Assembly (NCBI GenBank): GCA_009844085.1
Contig: VYCF01000021.1
Coordinates: 1 to 64,000 of the forward strand
DNA length: 64,000 nt
Reading direction: 5' to 3'
Source of the DNA: Gammaproteobacteria bacterium
GTDB taxonomy: Bacteria > Pseudomonadota > Gammaproteobacteria > Pseudomonadales > Pseudohongiellaceae
Part shown: piece by piece, positions 34,487-43,819 of the stretch
Layout of the letters: each line of letters starts with the position of its first letter
Numbering within the stretch: position 1 is the first letter of the stretch
The notes under the pieces: generated by a model
Databases searched by the model: none
What the model was told of the DNA's origin: nothing
What the model saw: only the letters and a program-made list of their open reading frames with translations
Program-made: the position numbers and the translations under genes

Positions 34487-35053
34487 ATGGACTCTCCGAC
34501 AACAGATCGCGTCAAGTTTGACGGAACCGCGGCTGAAGAGAAAGTTTCCGACATTCTCGAGGCGATTTCGCAAGCTTCCGCGAGGACGATCAGCAGTCTC
34601 AAGGCGACGCTCAAGCCACAATCCCTGCATCGTGCGGTCGGATTGCTGGACCGTGCCGGCGCAACCTGCGTCATCGGTAACGGCGATACGTTTCCTGTCG
34701 CCGCGCTGCTTACCAATGGATTGAACGATCGCGGCCGTGTCTGCAATATCTTCGGACCTTACGGCAGCGTCATGGAACATGGGGTTTTGTCGCTGGGCCC
34801 GGATGATCTTCTCGTGCTGATCGAATTGCCGGGAGACAGGCTGCCCGAGAACATCCTGGCGGACGCCCGTGCGCGCAAGGTTCCGATCCTGGCGATCGCG
34901 GAGGCTGCCGCCCACTCGAAAGCGGGTTACTGCCAGGTGCGGTTGCCGGTGCCGAAGACAAGGGTTTTCGGAATGCCCACTCTGACCGGCCACATGGCCG
35001 TGGCCCAGTTGCTGTTGATCGCTCTGGACCGATATCGCTCCGCTACCGATTGA
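34487..35053 (+). CDS. Stand-alone SIS-domain protein
   Basis: A 188-aa protein that aligns by pattern with the SIS half of the divergent RpiR regulator (GLLDRAGATCVIGNGDTFPVAAL; ADARARKVPILAIAE) and lacks any HTH. The 177-bp gap between the two genes is AT-rich and likely holds both promoters. It may modulate the RpiR protein by heterodimerisation or act as a sugar-phosphate isomerase; the former is my guess. Confidence 0.7.
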   Translation: MDSPTTDRVKFDGTAAEEKVSDILEAISQASARTISSLKATLKPQSLHRAVGLLDRAGATCVIGNGDTFPVAALLTNGLNDRGRVCNIFGPYGSVMEHGVLSLGPDDLLVLIELPGDRLPENILADARARKVPILAIAEAAAHSKAGYCQVRLPVPKTRVFGMPTLTGHMAVAQLLLIALDRYRSATD

Positions 35054-35098
35054 CTGTGCTAGAATTTTCCCGCCTTCAAATCAGCTCGGGAGATTCGC

Positions 35099-35923
35099 AT
35101 GATCTTTGCCCGCCCGCATCTCGAAATTTGCCGGATCGGCGTTCTGGCCGGATGTCTGGTTGTTGCCGGTTCCCTTCAGGCCGCGGAGAATGACGACATA
35201 CCTCGTACCGCCGACGGCCGGCCGGATTTCAACGGCATCTGGCAGGCGATCGGCTCGGCGCATTACGATATCGAACCTCATGCGGCGGACTTCGGGCCGC
35301 TGCCGGAGACCGGCGCGATCGGCGCCATTCCGGCGGGACTCGGCGTCGTGGTAGGCGGGGAGATCCCCTACACGCCGGAGGCGCGCGACCAACAGCAGGC
35401 CAACAAGGCGGACTGGCTGGCGCTGGATCCGGTCGTCAAATGCTATATGCCGGGCATTCCCAGATCGAACTATCTGCCGTTTCCATTCCAGATCATTCAA
35501 TCCCCCGATCACGTGGTTTTCGCCTACGAGTTCGCCAGCGCCAGCCGTATCGGCTATGTCGACCAGCCCGATTTCGAAGCGCCGATCTACACCTGGATGG
35601 GGCATAACCTGGTCACTTTCGAAGGCGACACCATGGTTATCGAAGTTACCGACCAGGTGCCGGATACCTGGTTCGACCATGCCGGGAACCATCATACGGA
35701 AGGGTTGCGGGTCACCGAGCGCTGGTCCCACCTGAGTCGCGACGTGCTGCTGTACGAGGCCACCATGGAAGACCCGGCGGTCTACACCGAACCCTGGACG
35801 ATTCGCATGCCGCTTTATCGCCGCCTGGACGAAAACATGCAATTGCTTGAATTCAAGTGCGTCGAGTTCACGGAGGAACTGCTCTACGGGCATCTGCGTC
35901 GGCAGGACGACGAAGATTTGTGA
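35099..35923 (+). CDS. Exported protein of unknown function
   Basis: A 274-aa protein with a signal peptide (GVLAGCLVVAGSLQAAE). The mature start RTADGRPDFNGIW is a motif shared by a large family of exported proteins of unknown role in environmental proteobacteria and acidobacteria. A GGGAG ribosome site and an upstream extended -10-like TGTGCTAGAAT (35055-35065) are visible. Single gene, convergent with the peptidase. Confidence 0.72.
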   Translation: MIFARPHLEICRIGVLAGCLVVAGSLQAAENDDIPRTADGRPDFNGIWQAIGSAHYDIEPHAADFGPLPETGAIGAIPAGLGVVVGGEIPYTPEARDQQQANKADWLALDPVVKCYMPGIPRSNYLPFPFQIIQSPDHVVFAYEFASASRIGYVDQPDFEAPIYTWMGHNLVTFEGDTMVIEVTDQVPDTWFDHAGNHHTEGLRVTERWSHLSRDVLLYEATMEDPAVYTEPWTIRMPLYRRLDENMQLLEFKCVEFTEELLYGHLRRQDDEDL

Positions 35924-35940
35924 CTCCGACTCGCTGCCGG

Positions 35941-37290
35941 CTACCGCATACGTAATAGCGGCTCGGTGACACCTTCGATGCCGGCTAGTGCGAGGATTGT
36001 CAGCAGGATGGTTTGGGGGCCGAGGTGGGATTCCTCGGGGGCGAACCATTCGCCGGGAGAATGGGCGCCGCCGCCGTCGCCGCCGCCGGCGAGGGTGATG
36101 GCGGGAATGCCCAGGGACATGGGCACGTTCGAATCGGTGCTGGAAATCCCGAGTTCCTGCAAGGGAATGTCATTGGCTTCGAAAGCCAGCGCTGCCGTCT
36201 GAACTATCGGGCTGGCCACCGGCGTCAGCCCGGTCGGGCGGTCGCCGATCAATACGAATTCCACGCTGATGTCGCCGTTGTTCCAGCGCGCATTTTCCTC
36301 CGCTACCGCGGCCAGGGCGGCTTCTTTCGCCTGTGCTTCGAGCTGGACGAGTTCCTCGGGGCTGTTCGAACGCATGTCGATGGCGAAGACCGCGTCCGCG
36401 GCGATGGAATTCACCGAAGTGCCGCCGTCGACGGTGCCGACGGTGAATGTGGTCTTGGGATAGCTGGGGGTGCGCAACTCGGCGATGCGGGCAATGGCCC
36501 GGCCCATGGCATGAACGGCGCTGGCAATACCGAAGGATCCGAAGGAATGGCCGCCGGGGCCGCTGAACCGGAATTCGAAACGGCGCGAGCCGGTGCCGCC
36601 GATGGTAATGCGCGTCATGCGTACGCCATCGACGGAAATGAAACCGTCGATTTCCGGATGGTCGCGGAAAATCGCTTTCACGCCGCGCAGGTCGCCGCGT
36701 CCTTCCTCGCCGACATTGCCCGCAAACATGATGTCGGCGCCGGTTTCGATACCGCTTTCTTCAAGCACCTCTATCACCGCGAGCAGTACCGCCAGACCGC
36801 GGGAATCGTCGCCGATGCCAGGTGCGTAATACCTGCCGTCCCGGAACTCCACTGTGGTGTCCACCTCGGGCGGAAACACCGTATCGAGATGGGCGCTGAT
36901 CAACAACACGGGTCCGTCGCCGCTTCCCCGGCGAACGCCGATGGCATTCCCTTCGCTGTCGATATAGGCGTCTTCCAGGCCGCGCGACCGAAGCTGTTCG
37001 ACGTAGTAAGCCGCACGTTCGTCTTCCATGAAAGGAGGCGCGGGGATTTCGGTGATGCGAATCTGTTCTTCGATATTGGCCGGTTCGCGCAGGCGAAGCT
37101 GTTCGAGAGCCTCGATCACCCGCACGTCGGCACGCACGGCTTCGAAAGCCTCACGCAACGCGGGATCGATGGGTACCAGAGTCTGCCCGATCTGGGCCTG
37201 GACCATGCCCGTCCATAGCAGCAATCCCGTTATGGCAAGGCGGTGCAGTCGAAACAAGATGATCTCCGGAATGCGCCTCGGGGCAGCCAT
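35941..37290 (-). CDS. Exported M20-family zinc peptidase
   Basis: A 449-aa enzyme from ATG 37290 (an earlier in-frame TTG lacks support). A signal peptide ends at MVQAQ. Metal-site motifs: LISAHLDTVFP (His-x-Asp), APGIGDDSRGLA (bridging Asp), AGNVGEEGRGDL (catalytic Glu and ligand), with a late His in GGAHSPGEWFAPEESHLG. The dimerisation insert contains GPGGHSFGSFG. It probably cleaves di- or tripeptides in the periplasm. Confidence 0.87.
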   Translation of the reverse strand: MAAPRRIPEIILFRLHRLAITGLLLWTGMVQAQIGQTLVPIDPALREAFEAVRADVRVIEALEQLRLREPANIEEQIRITEIPAPPFMEDERAAYYVEQLRSRGLEDAYIDSEGNAIGVRRGSGDGPVLLISAHLDTVFPPEVDTTVEFRDGRYYAPGIGDDSRGLAVLLAVIEVLEESGIETGADIMFAGNVGEEGRGDLRGVKAIFRDHPEIDGFISVDGVRMTRITIGGTGSRRFEFRFSGPGGHSFGSFGIASAVHAMGRAIARIAELRTPSYPKTTFTVGTVDGGTSVNSIAADAVFAIDMRSNSPEELVQLEAQAKEAALAAVAEENARWNNGDISVEFVLIGDRPTGLTPVASPIVQTAALAFEANDIPLQELGISSTDSNVPMSLGIPAITLAGGGDGGGAHSPGEWFAPEESHLGPQTILLTILALAGIEGVTEPLLRMR

Positions 37291-37318
37291 TGTAACTGAA
37301 TCGCCGAACAAATCCGTG

Positions 37319-37849
37319 TCAGGACGCGCGCGGGGCGAATGCGCGGTCGATGATGGAAGCGATCGTGCTCAGCACGAGCAGCCAGCAAAGCAGGGCCGTT
37401 CCCTCGAAAAGCAGATCCCGGAAGGCGCCGGAGTCGAACAGCCGCCCGGCGGCGATCAGCACCAGCGGAACGAAATAGAGAATCCCGTTCCAGCGGCCGA
37501 GAAAGCTCATGCGCAGGGACTTGCGCCGATGCAGATAGCGCGAATCGAGCACATATTGCAGGAAAGCCCCGGCGACCAGCGGCGGCAGCAGCCAGGTTGC
37601 CAGCCCGGCCATGGCAGCGCCCGTCAGGCAGGCGGTCACGAACAGGCAATCGGTGGCATGATCGAACAACTGTCCGTACGCCGATGCGGTACCGCGCGCC
37701 CGGGCGACCCTGCCGTCCAGATAGTCGCTGGCGATCGCCGCCAGCACGATGGCGGCCAGGGCGGTCGGCGGAATCAGGGATTCCACGGCGAATGCCGCCG
37801 CTGCCGGAATTGCCAGCAGCAGCCGCAGGCTCGTCAGCAGATTGGCCAT
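37319..37849 (-). CDS. CDP-alcohol phosphatidyltransferase family protein
   Basis: A 176-aa integral membrane enzyme. The signature D-x2-D-G-x2-A-R-x8-G-x3-D-x3-D is complete (from SDYLDGRVAR to FDHATD). Such enzymes join a CDP-diacylglycerol or CDP-alcohol to an alcohol acceptor. The gene follows a membrane protein gene by 2 nt, suggesting a lipid-head-group pathway together with the 37852 and 38799 genes. Confidence 0.87.
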   Translation of the reverse strand: MANLLTSLRLLLAIPAAAAFAVESLIPPTALAAIVLAAIASDYLDGRVARARGTASAYGQLFDHATDCLFVTACLTGAAMAGLATWLLPPLVAGAFLQYVLDSRYLHRRKSLRMSFLGRWNGILYFVPLVLIAAGRLFDSGAFRDLLFEGTALLCWLLVLSTIASIIDRAFAPRAS

Positions 37850-37851
37850 GT

Positions 37852-38802
37852 TCAGTCGAACAGGTCGTGTTGCGCCTTGCGCCAGAACAGCAGGCCGATA
37901 ATGGCGTTGAACAGGATGAAGAAATTGTGTTGCACGAGTCCGAACGCCGCCATCTGCCCTTCGTTCTCGGGAAAGAGGATGACCCAGAACGTGATGGCCG
38001 CGGCGCGCATGGGCGTCGGCACCGTCGCCGCGAAAAAGATCACCGGCAGATAGGGCAGCAGCATCAGGAAGGAAGCGTCGACGCCGAACAGGTTCAGCGC
38101 GACGGTATAGACCACCACCGCGGCGAGCAAGGCGGGGGAGCGCAACAGGAAGAAATAGAGGTAGTGTCTGGCGCCCGCCAGTTTGAAGGCGTGCAGGATG
38201 CGGCGCTCGCGCAGGTCCAGTCCCGGCAACAGCTTGCCGCTGAAGTAAGCCAGCCAGATGAGCCAGAACACCCCGCCGCAGACGGCGATGTACGGAATCA
38301 GGCTGAACACGTCGGGCAGTCCCTCGCTGCCGAAGCCGTAGCCGATCGCGGCCCAGATCAGCAGGTAGAACATTTCGCAGAACATGATGAAAAGCATCAC
38401 CGAGCCGACTTCCCAGCCCGGCACCTGGTGGCGCCGGTAAAGGTAGTAAGCCATAGCGCCCTTGCCGACCTGTTCGTTGAAGATCGAGATGATGTAGGCG
38501 CTGGCGCGCACGGGGAGAATGTCGCGATAGCGGATCTTGCCGGTAAACCAGTTCAGCGCGCGGGAAACCACGAGGGTGTCGATGCCGAAATAGAACAGCG
38601 AATAGCCCATCATCAGCAGCAGCCAGTAGCCCCAGCTCACGTTGGCGAACACTCCGCTCATGTATTCCACCGCCGACAGTCCTTCCCTGGCGGCGGCGCC
38701 GTCGATGCGGAAGTACAGATAAGTGAAACAGCCGATGGTGATGAGCAGGAAGATGATGCGTCCGATGCGGCCGCCCTTGTTCGGTTTACTGTTTTCCGTC
38801 AT
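37852..38802 (-). CDS. Polytopic membrane protein, possible lysylphosphatidylglycerol-synthase-like flippase
   Basis: A 316-aa protein with about eight hydrophobic spans, starting RIGRIIFLLITIGCFTYLYF. The layout resembles the UPF0104/LPG-synthase transmembrane family, but conserved residues are not decisive. It overlaps the upstream epimerase-like gene (ATGA) and is followed by the CDP-alcohol phosphatidyltransferase, so a role in lipid transfer across the inner membrane is plausible. Confidence 0.55.
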   Translation of the reverse strand: MTENSKPNKGGRIGRIIFLLITIGCFTYLYFRIDGAAAREGLSAVEYMSGVFANVSWGYWLLLMMGYSLFYFGIDTLVVSRALNWFTGKIRYRDILPVRASAYIISIFNEQVGKGAMAYYLYRRHQVPGWEVGSVMLFIMFCEMFYLLIWAAIGYGFGSEGLPDVFSLIPYIAVCGGVFWLIWLAYFSGKLLPGLDLRERRILHAFKLAGARHYLYFFLLRSPALLAAVVVYTVALNLFGVDASFLMLLPYLPVIFFAATVPTPMRAAAITFWVILFPENEGQMAAFGLVQHNFFILFNAIIGLLFWRKAQHDLFD

Positions 38803-39698
38803 GACGGCCAGGTCTCCTGGAGTTTTGCCCGCAGTTTCAATAGAGTCTCGCGCAAAGGCGTCAATTCTATGCCAAGTGCGTCATCGGCGTTGGTTTTCAC
38901 TTCCTCGTCCGCCGTGATTACGTCTATCACGGCCGGAGTGATGCCGCCGCCGCGTAGCCGGCTGCCTGCCGCGGCGCCGAGGCGGGCGAGCCAGACCGGT
39001 ACGGAGCGGAGTCGTATCGGCAGGCCGAGCAGTTCGGCGGTTTGCCGGACGAGGTCGCGATAGGCGATCCGTTCGGGCCCGGCCAGTTCATAGGTCCCTG
39101 CTTCGGGCCTGCGGCAGGCGGCGATTATCGCCGCGCACAAATCGTCCACGTCGAGCGGTTGCAGGACGTATTTGCCGCCGCCGAGCAGGCTGGCCTTGCC
39201 TCGTTTCACGCTCGCGAGCAGGGCGGCCGAACCGGCGCTGCCCGGGCCGAGCAGGATGGGGGTGCGAATGACGACTCCAGCCGGCGCCGAACCGGCCGCG
39301 ATTTTCTCAGCCTCGCCCTTGGAGCGGAAATAGGGATTGGCGCTGCCGGGCGAGGCGCCGAGCACACTGATGAAAACGAACGTTTGCAAATCGCAACGCC
39401 GGGCTGCGTCCGCCACATTCGCGGTGGCGTCGACATTGGCTTCCCGGTAATTCGTGTGCTTTCCCGGAATCAGGATTCCGGCCAGGTGAACGACGCTGCC
39501 GCAATCGTCCAGCAAGGCGTCGAGGCTGTCAGGCTCCCGGTAGGAGATGATTCGCGGCGAGATCAGATCGTGCGAGGGCAGGGAGCGCAAGGCGCTTTCC
39601 GAACGCACGCCGGCGTTGACGGCAATCCCGGCGTCGGCCGCATGCGCCAGCAGTCGCAGTCCGACGCTGCTGTTCGCTCCTGTGACGGCGATTCTCAT
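38799..39698 (-). CDS. NAD(P)-binding epimerase/NmrA-like protein
   Basis: A 299-aa extended SDR-type protein. TGANSSVGLRLL starts the Rossmann fold; VVHLAGI and YREANVDATANVADAARR are typical of nucleoside-diphosphate-sugar epimerases of the NDUFA9-like group. The catalytic Tyr-x3-Lys is replaced by a YFRSKGEAE variant. It sits 7 nt after FbiC and overlaps the next gene, so it belongs to the fbiC-lipid operon. Confidence 0.8.
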   Translation of the reverse strand: MRIAVTGANSSVGLRLLAHAADAGIAVNAGVRSESALRSLPSHDLISPRIISYREPDSLDALLDDCGSVVHLAGILIPGKHTNYREANVDATANVADAARRCDLQTFVFISVLGASPGSANPYFRSKGEAEKIAAGSAPAGVVIRTPILLGPGSAGSAALLASVKRGKASLLGGGKYVLQPLDVDDLCAAIIAACRRPEAGTYELAGPERIAYRDLVRQTAELLGLPIRLRSVPVWLARLGAAAGSRLRGGGITPAVIDVITADEEVKTNADDALGIELTPLRETLLKLRAKLQETWPS

Positions 39699-39705
39699 CT
39701 CCCTG

Positions 39706-42120
39706 TCATGCTGCTCCGGCTACGGCGTCAAGACTCTTGGCGCGTTGCTTGCGGCCTGCGGGGTCGAGGGTGACGGCTTGCAGTTCGGGCGCCGCATAGG
39801 CCCGTTGCACCTGTTCGGGCTGCGCGTCTCCATACAAGGTCGTGCGCATGCGGGGTATGCGGCCGATACCCCGAATGGCTGCCTCGATAGCTGTCGGCGG
39901 CCATTCCTGTCCGTGTTCGGCGCCGGCCGCGCGGGTAATGCTTTCATTCATCAGCGTGCCGCCGATATCGTTGGCGCCGGCGGCAAGGGCGAGCAATACG
40001 CCATCGCGGCCCAGCTTGACCCAGGACGCCTGGATATTCGCGATCCGGCCATTGAAGACCAGGCGCGGAACCGCGTGCATGAGCAGGGCTTCGCGGAAAC
40101 TCGGACCGGCTCGGGAGCGGCCCTTGAGATACATCGGCGCCTCCTGGGCGACATAGGGCAGGGGCACGAACTCGGTGAAGCCGCCGGTGCGCCCTTGCAG
40201 ATCACGGACCGCCAGCAGATGCGCGGCCCAATGTTCCGGCGCATCGACATGGCCGAACATGATGGTGGCGGTGCTGCGCAGGCCGACTTCATGGGCCGTG
40301 GCCATCACTTCCAGCCATTGCGCGGTGTTGATCTTGTCGGCGCAGATGATTTGCCTTACATCGTCGTGCAGGATTTCCGCGGCGGTGCCGGGCAGGGTGC
40401 CGAGTCCCGCCGACTTGAGTTCCCGGAGAAACTCTTTCAGGCCGATGCCGAGCGTTTCGGCGCCTTGCCAGACTTCGAGCGGCGAAAAGGCGTGGATGTG
40501 GATGTGAGGCGCGGCGGCGCGGACGGTTGTCAGGATATCGAGATAGGTCCGGCCGGTGTAATCCGGATGAATGCCGCCTTGCATGCAGACTTCGCTCGCG
40601 CCCCGCAGCCACGCTTCCTGCGCGCGCCGCGCCAACTCCTGCGCCGAAATGTCATAAGGCCGCCCGCGCAGGTTCTCGCTCATCTTGCCCTTGGAAAAGG
40701 CGCAGAACTGGCAGCGGAAATAGCACACGTTGGTGTAGTTGATGTTGCGGTTCACGACGTAGCTGACCGTGTCGCCGGCAATTTTCTCTCGCAATCGGTC
40801 GGCGGCTTGCACGACATGGGAGAAGTCCGGGCCGCGCGCACGAAACAGTCGAGCTACCTGCCCATTGGCCGGTTCCCGGCCTTCGAGGCAACGGTCGACG
40901 ATATTGCGAATGTCCGCCGAGACCGCATCGCGCCCCGGCCGTTCGCGCAACAGGGACGGCTCCAGTTCGGGCAAGTTGCCGGGATGACCGGACGACCAGC
41001 AGTCGCGTTTGGCGTAACCTTCGGCATCGGCATGTCTGAGCACCGCGGGTCTGACTTTGTCGTCGAGCCAGAGTTCGGGACTGCGCACGTATTTCGGGTA
41101 GATCGTCAGGCGCTGTTCGAGAAAACTTCCGGCGCTCCGGGTCTGGGCGGCAAGTTCGTCGAGATGCGGCCAGGGCGCCTCGGGATTGACATGGTCGGGG
41201 GTCAGGGGAGAGACGCCGCCCCAGTCGTTGATGCCCGCGGCGACGAGTTGTTCGAGCGCGCCCGGACTGAGATTCGGCGGCGCCTGGATGTTCATTTCGG
41301 GACCGAAGATCAGCCGCGCCACGGCGATGGTCCAGACGAGTTCTTCTAAATCGGGTTCCGGCGCCTGCGCCATTTTCGTATCGGGCTTGGCGCGGAAATT
41401 CTGGACGATGACTTCCTGGATATGCCCGTAGCGTTCGTGCACGGCCCTGATCGCGAGCAGCGATTCGACGCGTTCGCGACGGGTCTCGCCGATACCGATC
41501 AGAATTCCCGTGGTAAACGGCACCGCCGCCAGCCCGGCGAGATCCATGGTTTCGAGGCGCAGCGCGGGGACCTTGTCGGGGGAACCGTAATGGGGCATGC
41601 CGGGCTCGCACAGGCGCGGCGAGGCGGACTCGAGCATGATGCCCATGGACGCGCTGACGGGCCGCAACATGGCAATTTCCTCAGTTGTCATGTTGCCGGC
41701 GTTGATATGGGGCAGCAGGCCGGTTTCCTCGAGTACGAGCCGGGCGGCTTCGGCCAGATAGTGCAAGGTGCTTTCGAAGCCCATTTCAGCGAGGGCTTCG
41801 CGCGCCGCCTTGTAACGCAGTTCAGGTTTTTCTCCCAGCGTGAACAGGGCTTCCTGGCAGCCGAGTTCGGCGCCTTGCCGGCAAATCTCGAGCACTTTTT
41901 CGATGCTGAGATAGGGGGCCTGCACCTTGCGCGGCACGGTTGCGAAGGTGCAATAGTGGCAGACGTCTCGGCAGAGATGGGTCAGGGGGATGAAGACCTT
42001 GCGCGAATAGGTGACGATTCCGGCATGGCGCCGGTCGCGGATCTCGCGCGCGCCGGCGGCCAGTGCGGCGGTGTCGCGGTTGTTCGCGAGTTGCAGCGCT
42101 TCTGCTTCGGAAATGATCAC
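39706..42120 (-). CDS. fbiC: FO synthase, CofG-CofH fusion
   Basis: An 804-aa protein with two radical SAM halves. The CofG half has C50-x3-C54-x2-C57 (CRDVCHYC) and the CofH half has C466-x3-C470-x2-C473 (CYFRCQFC). Together they make 7,8-didemethyl-8-hydroxy-5-deazariboflavin (FO), the core of cofactor F420, from tyrosine and a flavin precursor. Length fits actinobacterial FbiC. Downstream F420 genes (cofC, cofD, cofE) are not in the window. FO alone can also serve as a photolyase antenna. A fused FbiC in a proteobacterial setting suggests transfer or an F420-using lineage. Confidence 0.92.
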   Translation of the reverse strand: MIISEAEALQLANNRDTAALAAGAREIRDRRHAGIVTYSRKVFIPLTHLCRDVCHYCTFATVPRKVQAPYLSIEKVLEICRQGAELGCQEALFTLGEKPELRYKAAREALAEMGFESTLHYLAEAARLVLEETGLLPHINAGNMTTEEIAMLRPVSASMGIMLESASPRLCEPGMPHYGSPDKVPALRLETMDLAGLAAVPFTTGILIGIGETRRERVESLLAIRAVHERYGHIQEVIVQNFRAKPDTKMAQAPEPDLEELVWTIAVARLIFGPEMNIQAPPNLSPGALEQLVAAGINDWGGVSPLTPDHVNPEAPWPHLDELAAQTRSAGSFLEQRLTIYPKYVRSPELWLDDKVRPAVLRHADAEGYAKRDCWSSGHPGNLPELEPSLLRERPGRDAVSADIRNIVDRCLEGREPANGQVARLFRARGPDFSHVVQAADRLREKIAGDTVSYVVNRNINYTNVCYFRCQFCAFSKGKMSENLRGRPYDISAQELARRAQEAWLRGASEVCMQGGIHPDYTGRTYLDILTTVRAAAPHIHIHAFSPLEVWQGAETLGIGLKEFLRELKSAGLGTLPGTAAEILHDDVRQIICADKINTAQWLEVMATAHEVGLRSTATIMFGHVDAPEHWAAHLLAVRDLQGRTGGFTEFVPLPYVAQEAPMYLKGRSRAGPSFREALLMHAVPRLVFNGRIANIQASWVKLGRDGVLLALAAGANDIGGTLMNESITRAAGAEHGQEWPPTAIEAAIRGIGRIPRMRTTLYGDAQPEQVQRAYAAPELQAVTLDPAGRKQRAKSLDAVAGAA

Positions 42121-42160
42121 GTGCCGCAGTTTACGGGATAAGGCGAGCAGGCAACAACTG

Positions 42161-43819
42161 TCAGTTATCGCTGCCGTTGTTGTCCTGGCCGACGATTGGG
42201 GCCTCGACGAAGGGTTCGCCGCGGTTGTGGGCTTCCTGTTTGGCGGGGCTGTCGGGGAGGATGTCGTCGAGGCGGTCGAGGCGATTGGGTTCGACGTACC
42301 AGGCTTCGGGGAAGTCGGCGGCGCGGGGGCCGCCTTGCATACGCCTTACGCTGCCGCTTGCCCGGCGTTGGGAATAGGGAATTACGTTGCGTTGCCGGTT
42401 GTCGGCAAGGCCGTCGTAGAGCGCCTGGCGCAGTTCGATCTTGTCTTCGAGATACGCGGGATCGTCGATGAGGTTGCGCATCTCGTCCGGGTCGTCGGCG
42501 AGGTCGTACAATTCCTCGATATCGTAGATGCCGTAGTACTGGATGTATTTCAGGTCGCCGCGGGTGATCGAGAAGGTGCCGGGGGTCATCGGGAAGGTCC
42601 ATTCCCAGTAGTACTCGTAGATGAAATCGTCGGGATTCCACTGCGTCTCGGGCGTTTCGCCGTTGATCAGGGGCCAGGCGCTATGGCCTTCGAAGTGTTC
42701 GGGTTGCCCGGCGCCGGCGAGGTCGAGAAAGGTGGGCGCGAAGTCGAGGTTGCGGATCCGGCCGCGATTCACGGTTCCCGCCGGTATCGTGCCGGGCTGG
42801 TAGGCGATGAAAGGCACGAGCACCGAGGGCTGGTAGGCGTTGCGCTTGTCGATCAGACCGTGGTCGCCGAACAGGAAACCGTTGTCCGAAGTGAATATGA
42901 CGAGGGTGTCCTCTTCGAGTCCGTTCTCGCGCAACCAGGCGAGAATCCGGCCGAGGCTGTCGTCGACCGCGGACAGGGTCGAGAAGTAGAAGCGCAGATA
43001 TTCGGTCATCTGCATGTCGGAATTGTAGAAGAAGTCGATTCCGTGCCAGGTATTGCGCTGGTTGTAGACCCACATCGGCTTGCCGGCGCGGTTTTCCGGC
43101 GTGTCTTGCGCGCTCGCCGGGATGTCGAAAGTGACGTCGTCGTATTGCCCCTCATGCCGCGCCGCGGGCAGCGGGTCGGAGTGCACGGCCTTGTGACTGA
43201 GATAGAGAAAGAACGGCTTTTCCCGCTCGCGGCCAGTCTCCAGCCAGTCCAGCGCGTAGTCGGTCAGTTCGTCGGTGATATAGCCCTGCTGTTCGACGGG
43301 CTCGCCGTCCACGTTGAGCAGGGAAGGCCGGCCGCGCCTACCTGACCACGGGTAGTAATTCCCCTGGCCGGCAAAGCTGACCCATTTGTCGAAGCCGGGA
43401 CGTGGAGCGTCCGTGGCGGCGCCCATGTGCCATTTGCCGAAATAGCCCGTCTGGTAGCCCGCCTGCTGCAGATAGGCAGGAAAAAACGTGAGATCCTCTT
43501 CGCTCGAATCGTTGTTGTCCACGATGCCGTGATTGCGCGTCGTCATGCCGGTCAGGATGGTTGCGCGGCTCGGGCTGCAAAGCGAGGTGGTGACGACGGT
43601 GTTGGGGAAATACGAGCCGCCGCGGGCCAGCGCGTCGATATTGGGCGTGTCGAGCTTGTCGTTGAGGAAGCCCATGCCGTCGAAGCGCAGATCGTCGAGC
43701 AGGATGAAGACTACGTTCGGCTGCGGATTTGGCGCTTCGCCCCCTTCGTCCTGGTATGCCAGGCCCGTGACGGCAACGGCGCCGACGCAGAGGCAAAACG
43801 CTAATTTCTTAATTCGCAT
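42161..43819 (-). CDS. Exported Cys-type sulfatase 1
   Basis: A 552-aa alkaline-phosphatase-superfamily sulfatase with an N-terminal signal peptide (LAFCLCVGAVAVTGLA). The formylglycine motif CSPSR starts at Cys81, and NVVFILLDDLRFDG holds metal-binding Asp residues. TSDNGFLFGDHGLIDK carries further ligands. It overlaps the FGE gene upstream by 11 nt. Relatives act on sulfated glycans such as iduronate or choline sulfates; the exact substrate is unknown. Confidence 0.9.
   Translation of the reverse strand: MRIKKLAFCLCVGAVAVTGLAYQDEGGEAPNPQPNVVFILLDDLRFDGMGFLNDKLDTPNIDALARGGSYFPNTVVTTSLCSPSRATILTGMTTRNHGIVDNNDSSEEDLTFFPAYLQQAGYQTGYFGKWHMGAATDAPRPGFDKWVSFAGQGNYYPWSGRRGRPSLLNVDGEPVEQQGYITDELTDYALDWLETGREREKPFFLYLSHKAVHSDPLPAARHEGQYDDVTFDIPASAQDTPENRAGKPMWVYNQRNTWHGIDFFYNSDMQMTEYLRFYFSTLSAVDDSLGRILAWLRENGLEEDTLVIFTSDNGFLFGDHGLIDKRNAYQPSVLVPFIAYQPGTIPAGTVNRGRIRNLDFAPTFLDLAGAGQPEHFEGHSAWPLINGETPETQWNPDDFIYEYYWEWTFPMTPGTFSITRGDLKYIQYYGIYDIEELYDLADDPDEMRNLIDDPAYLEDKIELRQALYDGLADNRQRNVIPYSQRRASGSVRRMQGGPRAADFPEAWYVEPNRLDRLDDILPDSPAKQEAHNRGEPFVEAPIVGQDNNGSDN

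Noticed and set aside
39547-41349. 600-codon plus-strand open frame opposite fbiC
   Set aside because: Antisense shadow of a conserved radical SAM fusion; low-complexity Gly/Arg/Ala composition and no ribosome site.
42011-43345. 444-codon plus-strand open frame opposite sulfatase 1
   Set aside because: Antisense shadow; composition dominated by Val, Gly, Glu and Asp as expected from the complementary codon pattern.
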